DNA from: Gnetum montanum
Lineage: Eukaryota; Streptophyta; Gnetopsida; Gnetales; Gnetaceae
Length of the DNA stretch: 64,000 nucleotides
Assembly (NCBI GenBank): GCA_015680685.1
Contig: MNCI01001919.1
Location: forward strand, 656,952-720,951
Direction of reading: 5' to 3'
Of the stretch, positions 56,020-64,000 are shown piece by piece. Numbering within the stretch: position 1 is the stretch's first letter; every line of letters begins with the position of its first letter. A program made the translations under genes and the position numbers. The notes beneath the pieces were generated by a model. The model had not been told where the DNA came from. It saw only the letters and a program-made list of their open reading frames with translations, and searched no databases.

Positions 56020-58867
56020 ATCATATGGTCTCAGCCAGTGGTGGCTCCTGAGGTTCTAAGGGACCTTCATTGGCTTGACACATGGGTGGTGGTTGAGGTG
56101 GCTGCAACTATCCTACTACTACTACAACTTCTAGCGGGAGGTAGAAAGCATCTAGTAGTGCTTTCATTCTATCCTCCTTACTCCTAAGATCATGCACCAT
56201 CCATGCAGCTTCACTGATGTGGGTTGGAAAAAGCATATCCCAGGGACACAGGATTGCTAGAAACAACTCCTTAGCACTAATGAACTAGGCAAGGAATTAT
56301 TTGCATTCAATGTCGAACACCCTGACTGTGTCCTTCAACTCCTGATAGTCATTCATCTGTTTGGCTAGGTTCTTGATAGTTTATCATTTATCTATGAACC
56401 ATGCTTTGAGAACTTTGAGTTCAACATTTGTAGTCTCAAGCTTCTACTTGGTGTCTTTATGGTGCTTGAACTCTACCTCATATAACAAATATGAGCTAGT
56501 CACTTATTTCTCCAATTTTGACCACAACCATTTGGCAATCAACATTGCCAAGTTTGCATAACAAAGATTGTCCAATTCCATGTATTCTATCATCTCTTCT
56601 ATTTGCAGCTCCTTTAGTCAAATCTTTGCCTTGTTGTAGGCATCAATCCCATCAATGATGGGATACTAAATTTCTTTCCCTTGTTGGAGTTGCTGGAGGG
56701 TTTCATTTATTTTCACCTTTTTCATTTGGATGTGTTTCTTATTGACTTCCTTCTATAGGCCAACCTAGTCTCTATAGTGATTCTTCACTTTTTCAAACTT
56801 GAGGGCCTCACTCTTCCAAGTAGTGATCTCAATGGTAGACTTCTAGCACAAGGCACAAACTTCTTCCATTGACAAATTTTGATTCTCTATGGCCAATCTC
56901 CTCAATTCATTGTTCACCTTGGTAAGTTTCTCCTACTGTTGATGAATATATTCTTGCATCTGTTCTTTCTGGGCATCAACATTGCGCAAGCGATGATTCT
57001 ATACTATCAAAGTCTTGTTATCTTAGCACATTTGAGCCAAGTCCCTCTGAATTGAGTGTGTCTTTGCTTTTGATATGGATTGGTTAAATATGGATGTTAC
57101 TACCTCCTCCTCAACCTTTCTAAATTTTTCTTGAAGCTATTGAAAAGCATCATCTCTAGTTGTTGTTGGGCTAAGGATCATAGGGTCAGTAAGCTAGGCA
57201 TGTAGTTTAGCAACCTCCAGAGCCAAGCATTGATTTTGTGCTTGATATTTTTTGAGCTTCCCCTCCAAAATGATGCACTTCCCCCTTGCATCCAATAACT
57301 CCAACTAGTTTGTGGTGATGTCCTCTAGAAAATCAAATATGTCCAGAATCGGAGCACTAGTCAATCTAGCAATTCTTCATGTTGGGCTGCATTCAACTTC
57401 ACGCTAACCATGCCTATGAAGATCTGCATGTCTTGAAGTGCAAATATGTCTAGTATAGACATTGTGGATGCATTTAATGCTTTAATGACATGGTCAGTAA
57501 CAACTTCAAGTACTGTTTCCTATCCTTGGTGTTCTATCACCAAGACAATTGCTCCTTCACCTTCCTCAAAACACATCGAGAAAGTGGTAGCATTCCTAGA
57601 GATTTCTAGAAATAAATGGTATTAAGATAATGACACCATCACCTCCCAAGTGTTGGGATCCAACCTCATAGTTCAACTTCATTCATTGGACAAAGAAAAT
57701 TGGTCCACCCCTCTCAATCTAGCTAACTATTTGAGCCACCTCATTTAGCTTATTCATCACTAGTCAATATACAGATGGATCCATCCCACTTGTTCCTGCA
57801 CATTGCTCTTTTACACTCAAAACCTAATCTCAAATTTTGTGCAAGCGCTCAATGGCTACATAGGCCTCTAATGTTGTTTCTTGGGTGGGTGGTGGTGGTA
57901 GCTTCTCCTTTTCTTGAGTCATCACTGGTGTCTTATATTTCATCATTTTGGACCATGAGGCCAAAGAAACATGCCTGATTGTATCATTGAAGTAGCAGAA
58001 CATATCTTCCCTTTTGCAAAGTTTTTGGATGAGAAATGGAAAGTGTAGGGTTTTCCTTCCACATTCATTTTCCTTGAAGCACTTTTCAATCTTCAACTAG
58101 ATGAGTTGTGGAAGGTTGATGAAAAATTTCTCACTTAGAGTGACGCATGCTGAGGTAGAGAAAGTGGTCACCTTGCTTGGCCTCACCGGATTGAGGTGAT
58201 AGGCCATAATTTTGAAATAGATATGCTCCATCAGTGTGAGCACGTTGTACTCCTTATGGTTAACTTTGTAGCACTACTGGGTCCACTCCTTCTTATTGTT
58301 AGGATCAATTTTCATTGATAGTTCTGCCAACCATGTCTTGGTGTTAGGCAACCCTAGTGCCTGCATGATAGCTTCAGCCAAGTAGAACACTTGAATATCC
58401 TTGATCTTGACTATGGACCTTGACCTTCAATTATTCTAGAAGAGGTATCTCTCTCCCATGTACCATTTCTTACTAGATGTGATGATTGGCCACATGGGAG
58501 AGGTTTGTAGTTGAGTCTTGACGTCTGCTGGAGCTTTGTCTAAGAATGGCCCAAAGTTTATCTCTTGAAGCACTAATCGTTGAATTTCCTGACACCTAGT
58601 AATGTCAAGATAGGCTTGAGTCAAAGTGACTTCAAGCCTTGGCATGGGTCCAGAAACTTCTCCTCATTGTGATTGTTTTGTGAGCACATCTTCTTCTAAA
58701 ATCTATTAAACAAATTCCACTTTGAACTCCTCACAAAGAGGCCCCATTGCATGGGTTGCCTCTGGCAATTCTTGGACTTGTTCTTGTTGGCCCCCTCTAG
58801 ATCTAGGCCACTTCTCCCTTGGTTGAGAGGGTTCTCCTTCCTGTGGGCATTTCTATTTTGGTGCCAT
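56020..58867 (-). pseudogene. Element D ORF2: large non-pol protein, plant transposon-like domain plus long coiled coil
   Basis: From ATG at 58867 (MAPK) for about 950 codons, with a dozen or so stops. Domains: a P-S-Q-P-rich start; an N-terminal globular part (about residues 80-330) with RLVLQEINFGPFLDKAPADV, MWPIITSSKKWYMGERYLF (58436-58645), EHIYFKIMAYHLNP, and LHFPFLIQKLCKRED (57830-58096); a Glu/Pro linker; a V-V-T-D-H block near 57480; then a coiled coil (about 57150-56500) with RLAIENQNLSMEEVCAL (matching N1 HLARENRTLSMEDVCAI); and a C-terminal block ILCPWDMLFPTHISEAAW... EDRMKALLDAF. No signal peptide or membrane helix. The N-terminal part resembles the putative plant transposon protein domain by recall. 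Function unknown. Confidence 0.7.
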
Positions 58868-60965
58868 CTATAATCACAATGAGACCATAGGTTAGCAATT
58901 GTTGTGTAACTTAAAGCAATTGGGATACCTTTATCTCTTTAAGGATAGTTACACTTAGCTAAGTTGTAATTATGGTTGATTTAATTATTCCAATTATTAT
59001 TTATTTATGTGCTATTGGTAATAATTCATCCTAGAGGTTGTTGAAAGGGCTAACTTTCAAAACAAAATGATGTTTATATATTGTTAATGTTATTAACCCT
59101 TTAGGAAAGTTAGAAAAATTTCCAAAAAAATTCATCAATTTTTCATTAGAAACCTTAAGGTTTGTAGCCCCTACAAATAAGAGCTTACCTCTAGTAAATG
59201 CACAATTGAAAAATGGAATGCTTTGGACAAATGGTTAGGAAGTTATGGGCTCTGGAAGGTTTTGGGCTCTGAAAAATTACAAAAACCCCCTATGTGTTGA
59301 GGGTCAAAAATTCCTAAGTGCATAGTGGTATATATATTGTTTTTGCAATGCGTTGATGAGGCCTCATCGATGTTGCTATTAACCATCATAGACAATTGTT
59401 GACTTTGGCCAAACTTACAAAATACAAAGAATTCTTAAATGAAATTGGGATCAAACAAAAGCTGAAAAGGCCAAGAAAAATATGAAAACATGAGAATAGG
59501 GCATTCAACCTCATAAATTTGGAAAAATAAAGAAAAATTAATTTGAGGGATGAATAAAATAAAAGGTTAAGGAGCACTAAGCAGAATACATAATGGAATA
59601 TGTGAAAGATAGGATTGTAGCAATGTCAAAGGTAAGGAACCTTAACTAACCAAACCAAGAGTTGTGCAAGTGGGTCCTCCCCATAGTAGGCTCATGCCCT
59701 TGTTGCCCTTGCATAACCTCAACTAAGGAGTCCATGGGCCCCATAGCCGATTAATGATCATGAAAATTTAAGGACCAACCAAAAAGAATCTACTCAATAA
59801 TTCAAACACATTAGACCAAGACATAGAGTATAACATAGAACCTAGTAGTGAGGTGAGTTATGGCAGCATGGATGGATGATAGAGAAGGTGGAATGGAGTT
59901 CCAAATTGAGGTCATAAGAAGTTCCTTGTGGAATTTGTGTTTAAAATGACTTGGGAAGAGCCATCCTTAGTCCAAACCAAAACCATCTACTTTCAGTGAC
60001 TTCACATCGCCATCCTAAGATAGATCCACCAACATGAGACATGATAGTGCTTCCACAAGACAACCACCATTCTAGAAGGAGAAGAAAAGAGAGAAGTAGG
60101 AAGTGACAGAGGGCCTTAGTTAGAGGGGACTTTCAAGCATAGGTGCATGTGTTTCTAGTCCCATAACCAATGCTTGTAGCCCATTTATTTTTGCAAGGGA
60201 TGTGCTTTAAACTTTTATTATTATTATTATTATTTTGAAATAGGAACCACACCATGCAAGGACTTATTTATTTATTATGTTTAAGGGGTGTGCTTTAAAT
60301 TCTCATCATTTTTTTTTTTTGAAGAGAACCACACCATGCAAAGACTTTATTTGACTTCCTATCAATAGTTGGAATGGAATAGTAAGAAGTTTGTGAAAAA
60401 ACACTCAAGAAAGTAGAAGAGTACAAAGATTATTAAATCCCCTTGAAGTCACACCCTTTACAAACCTTTGAATCCTTCCTAATTCCAGAACTACCAAGGT
60501 CACCAATTGATTAAAAGTTTCTTTAATGGAAGGGTCCTCAAATTTCCAAAATAAGGAAAACCATAGAGTTTATCAGATGGGTGAATGACATGGACTCACT
60601 ACCTATTTTATGAAAAATAAACCATGTCAAAGTCATTAGACATCAGAATTCAAAAATAGAAACCAAACATCGACAATCACTGCATTAAGCACCAACCATC
60701 ATTAGTAAACAACAATAGTTGCACTGTGTCCTATGGTAATAAAGCAATTTTATTAGCAAAAATAAGGAAATATCACACTTAAATAAAACAAGACCAAACA
60801 AAGTAAAATACATAATAAAGTGTAAAATAATTAAGAAAGGCTTAAAGGTACTAATGATGGTGTAAAATTAGAAAANATTAAAAATTTAAATAAATATCCT
60901 ATAAAATAAAAAACATGGGAAAAAAAAGTAGAAAAACTAAGAAGCCATATTGATTGTTAGCATGG
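58868..60965 (-). other. Element D spacer between integrase and ORF2
   Basis: Non-coding, homologous to the spacers of N1, C and A. Contains the internal promoter-like module (59329-59372), A-rich and T-rich runs (60220-60320), one N at 60876, and an ORF-like stretch at 59386-59577 that is not conserved. Confidence 0.65.
59329..59372 (-). promoter_or_regulatory. Element D internal promoter-like module upstream of ORF2
   Basis: GTTGATGAGGCCTCATCGATG at 59352-59372, with TATATATA at 59329-59336, 15 bp apart; 462 bp before the ORF2 ATG. The GATGAGGCCTCAT word is the LTR word of this same element (55652-55752) and not that of N1. Confidence 0.55.
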
Positions 60966-62270
60966 ATGACCATCTCCCCCATGACTATGTTGGAAGGAGG
61001 AGATCTGAAAAATGGAATGCAATTGTCCATCTATCGAGGTGCTAATTGCACTGGCCTGTCTTGGCTCTAGGAAAGGCTTTACTTGTTGGATATTAACCAA
61101 CTAAATTTTATTTGGGCTTTCAAGCTTGTAGAGCAACATGGCCCCAAAGGAAAAGGTTTGATCAATTATATAAGGTCCCTCCCACAATGTTTGGAATTTT
61201 TCCTTCTAAGGTACATGTGTGGGGTTCCAATAGAGACCCTTCTCTCCTAGTTGAAGTTTTACTTTCCTAATTCCAACGTCATGACATTGCTTGCTGAATG
61301 CCTTGTGCATCTCATTCAAGGATAGGGCCACTAATCAGGTTTCATCTAACACATTCAAGTTGATCAATCTTTCTTTCTATGCTAGACATAGGTTAAGATT
61401 TAGATCACAAGCTGTTGAAAGTGTATAGAGCTCAGATTGAATCGGGAGCATTCGAAGTTTTCCATACACTAACTCATAGGGAGAATAGCCAATAGGAAGT
61501 TTCCATGTTGTACAGTAATTCCAAAGGGCATCATTAATTTTTGCACTCAATCTTTCCTATATTTGCTAATAGTTCATGTTAGTATTTTTGTGATCTCCTA
61601 GTTAGTTACCTCTACTTGACCATTGGCTTGGAGGTGGTATGGTGTTGTTAATTTATGTTCAACCCCCAAGTGTTGCATAAAATTTCTAAAAGTGGCACCT
61701 ATGCAATGAGTTCCATTTTTAGAAATTAGTAAACGTGGCTCCCCAAACCTATTCACAATATTTTGTTATATGAATCTAACAGCAATGGATGATGTACTAT
61801 TAGTAACAACTACTGCTTCTACCCATTTAATGCAGTAGTTGACTGCTACTATAATATATGTCTTTTCATTGAACATGGGTGTGATGGGACCCATGAAGTC
61901 AACACCCCATATGTCAAAAGGTTCTAGTGGTTGAATCCATTGTTTAGGACCTTCCATGAAAGTAATCATCCCCCCATCTTGGTGATAACATTTACAAAAC
62001 TTGACAAACTAGTGGACATCCCTAAATATTATAGGCCAATAGTATCTTGCCATCAAGATTTTTATGGCTATGCATCTCCCTGCATAGTGGCCTCCACAAG
62101 GCCCTTCGTGAGCATCCTGGAGAATGTGTAGTTGATCTTCATCAAGGACACACCAACGAATTAGGCCATCGACACACACCTTGTAGAGATGTCCATTAAT
62201 TTTCATGAAATATTTTTCCTGATGAAGAAATTGTTGCTTCTTTCTAAAGTCAAGATCTTGTGGCACCTCT
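60966..62270 (-). pseudogene. pol: Element D integrase
   Basis: Zinc-binding part 62009-62266: DAHEGPCGGHYAGR with preceding KINGHLYKVCVDGLIRWCV. Core 61766-61969: WGVDFMGPITPMFNEKTYII, VAVNYCIKWVEA (first catalytic Asp to Asn), LLISKNGTHCIG (second Asp lost), then QANGQVEVTN (Glu kept). C-terminal part runs to 61000 with GPYIIDQTFSFGAMLLYKLE-like residues. Inactive. Confidence 0.85.
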
Positions 62271-62850
62271 TAAGTGAGAAGATAAGTGAGTATGCCATTA
62301 TACCATGTTGTTTCTATGAGCGTTTGTTCATTTATTGCTCCTATAAAGAGGAGTTTTTCTGGAAACTAATTAGAGAGTGGGCTCTCCTCCTCTTTATTAT
62401 CCCATCTTAAGTGAGATAGGTGGTCAATGACCACATTTTTGGTTCCTTTTCAATCTACTATTGTGAGATCGAATTCCTACAAGATCACAGGCCACTGTAT
62501 GACATAAGGACTCACTGTTGGCTTGTTCATGAGGAAGCAGATTGCACTATGATCCATGTGCATAAATACTTTGTAGCCAAACACATGGTGCCTAAAATTT
62601 TTCAGAGCGTACACCATAGTCATTAGTTCTTTTTCCATGGCAGTGTAATTTAATTATGCTCCCACAATGCTTCAGCTCATACAATGGATATAGTATGGGT
62701 GTTTCTTATCGTCCATCTGTATGAGCACTACTCCTAAGGCATAGTTAGATACATCAATCATGATGTGGAAGGATCTGGACCAGTCTAATGCTCATATGAT
62801 TGGTTTTTCTATGAGTTTCTCTTTTAATTGTTAGAATGCATGTTCACATT
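62271..62850 (-). pseudogene. pol: Element D RNase H
   Basis: Broken frames read the first acidic block (S-F-H-I-M-I-D-V-S-N-Y-A-L-G), a V-L-I-Q-M-D-D-K-K-H-P-Y-Y block, MEKELMTMVYAL and VFMHMDHSAICFLMNKPTV. Collinear with A and C. Confidence 0.8.
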
Positions 62851-64000
62851 CCTTGGTCCAGATGAAAGGTGCATCTTTCTTTATAAGCTCTACCAATGGC
62901 TTTACGATTTTAGATAAATTCTCTATGAATCATCGGTAGTAGCTAGTGTGTCCAAGGAATGACTGAACATCTTTAACTATCTCTAGTTGATGTGTTATTC
63001 CTTGGATGACCCTTATCTTCTTTGGATCTACCTCAATCCCTTTTTGTGAAATTTTATGCCCTAGCACAATGCCTTCTTAGACCATGAAAGGGCTCTTTTG
63101 CTAGTTGAGTTACAAGTTTATTTCAACACATCTCTTCAACACTTGCTCAAGGTGGTCCAAGGCTTGCTCAAATGTGGCTCCATAGGTGGAAATTTCATCC
63201 ATGAAGACTTCCACACCACTACTGATCTACTATTGCAAGATACTAAGGACCAAGCATTGAAATGTTGTAGGGGCATTACATAGATCAAATGACATCTTAC
63301 AACATGAAAAAGTTACCCAAAGACTCATGAATGTTGTTTTGGCCTAATCTTATAGTGCAATTTGGATTTGGTTATAGCCACTACAACCATCCAAGAAGCT
63401 ATAATAATAATTTCTAGATATGGTATCCAACACTTGATCCACAAATTGCAATGATCTTTAAACATTTCCATATTCAACAGCCTGAAGCCAATGTAGACCC
63501 ACATTTTCCATCCTTCTTCAACATAATTATGAGTGGGCTAACCCACTTACTATCTATGATGGGATAGATGAACCATGCCTTGAGGAGTTGTTCAATTTTC
63601 TCTTTGATGATCTACTTCAACCTGGGGTTCAACTGCCTCTACGACTACCTTCTAGGCTTCATGGTTAGGTTAGTGTAAGTGTGATGATAGCATATCCTCT
63701 GGTTGATTCTTGTTAGCTCAATATATGACCAAGTAAAGTTTTTTGGCCATTTGTTAACTACCTTTAATAGCTTTTCTTTTTTTAGAAGAAAGTTTGGCAT
63801 TAATTATGATCAGTTTACCATTGTTTAAAAATGCATATTCCATGTTAACTGGTAAAGTTTTTAGCTCTAGGGGCTCCTACTTGAATTTATCAGGGATTTC
63901 CAACTCTCCCCAATAGGTATCATTATCTTCATCAAAGAGTTGGGAATGAACTTGTTCAAGTTTGTTCATGCCTTCCACATAAGCACATGTTAGGCTCTCA
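62851..64000 (-). pseudogene. pol: Element D reverse transcriptase and PR-RT linker (runs off window)
   Basis: The linker at 63760-63990 is well kept: LEQVHSQLFDEDNDTYWGEL, EPLELKTLPVNMEYAFLNNG, KLIIINAKLSSKKRKAI. RT blocks then follow in broken frames: a W-F-I-Y-P-I-I-D-S-K-W-V-type start near 63560-63600, DHxxL...DQVLD near 63430-63470, and the F-M-D-E-I-S-T-Y-G active-site block near 63190. The protease would lie beyond 64000. Confidence 0.8.

Larger units (their letters stand above)
54838..64000 (-). mobile_element. Element D: Tat/Athila-type Ty3/gypsy retrotransposon with pol and ORF2, truncated by window end
   Basis: On the - strand, from the right edge: RT with preceding linker, RNase H, integrase, spacer, ORF2, purine tract, 3' LTR. 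Gag and the 5' LTR lie beyond 64000. It is the only copy here that shows pol and ORF2 together, and so sets the reference gene order for N1 (pol removed), C (ORF2 not seen) and A. Confidence 0.85.

Noticed and set aside
56020-58867. Envelope gene in element D
   Set aside because: The position suits an env-like ORF, but no signal peptide, membrane segment or glycoprotein features are visible.

Overview
This window is plant nuclear DNA made almost entirely of nested, decayed LTR retrotransposons. I found no host gene, rRNA, tRNA gene or CRISPR array. Three signs point to a seed plant with a large, repeat-rich genome: Ty3/gypsy Tat/Athila-type elements with tRNA-Asp-like primer sites, a chromovirus-type gypsy element, and Ty1/copia-type gag elements with tRNA-Met-like primer sites. 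The sequence is AT-rich, and most reading frames carry many stops and frameshifts. Sequence alone does not tell me the species, or whether it is a gymnosperm or an angiosperm. Nearly all coding entries are therefore pseudogenes, and their edges are approximate.

Layout by nesting. Element A (Tat/Athila-type, + strand) is the oldest host: RT tail, RNase H and integrase at 1-1310, integrase end at 35192-35890, spacer to 37872, a downstream ORF2 at 37873-37915 plus 48784-51570, and a partial 3' LTR from 51815. Element B (chromovirus-like gypsy, + strand, 1311-35191, duplication AACAT) sits inside the integrase of A. B contains N1 (4130-12349, - strand, duplication GTGTT), a Tat/Athila-type element that lost pol but keeps gag and ORF2; E1 (12793-26867, + strand, copia-type gag element); and E3 (28833-33765, - strand, the same copia-type family). 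E1 itself contains an unidentified 2.2-kb insertion (14171-16363) and E2 (17571-23983, - strand). A solo LTR, S (duplication ACAGC/ATAGC), lies in the ORF2 of A and is split by element C (38466-48250, - strand, gag to integrase). After about 2.7 kb of unidentified DNA (52091-54837), element D (- strand, Tat/Athila-type with pol and ORF2) begins and runs off the window at 64000.

The most interesting pattern is a repeated promoter-like module. In N1, D, A, E2 and E3 a family-specific cluster of short palindromic words lies just upstream of a TATA-like box in the LTR, where an LTR is available, and again inside the element just upstream of ORF2. The words are GATATC-type in N1, GATGAGGCCTCATC-type in D, and AGACATCT-type in the copia-type elements. 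ORF2 in both unrelated superfamilies appears to carry a domain resembling the putative plant transposon protein family, and ORF2 is kept in elements that have lost, or never had, pol. This suggests elements that make Gag plus an ORF2 protein, with ORF2 transcribed from its own internal copy of the LTR promoter. That reading is inference from sequence and untested.
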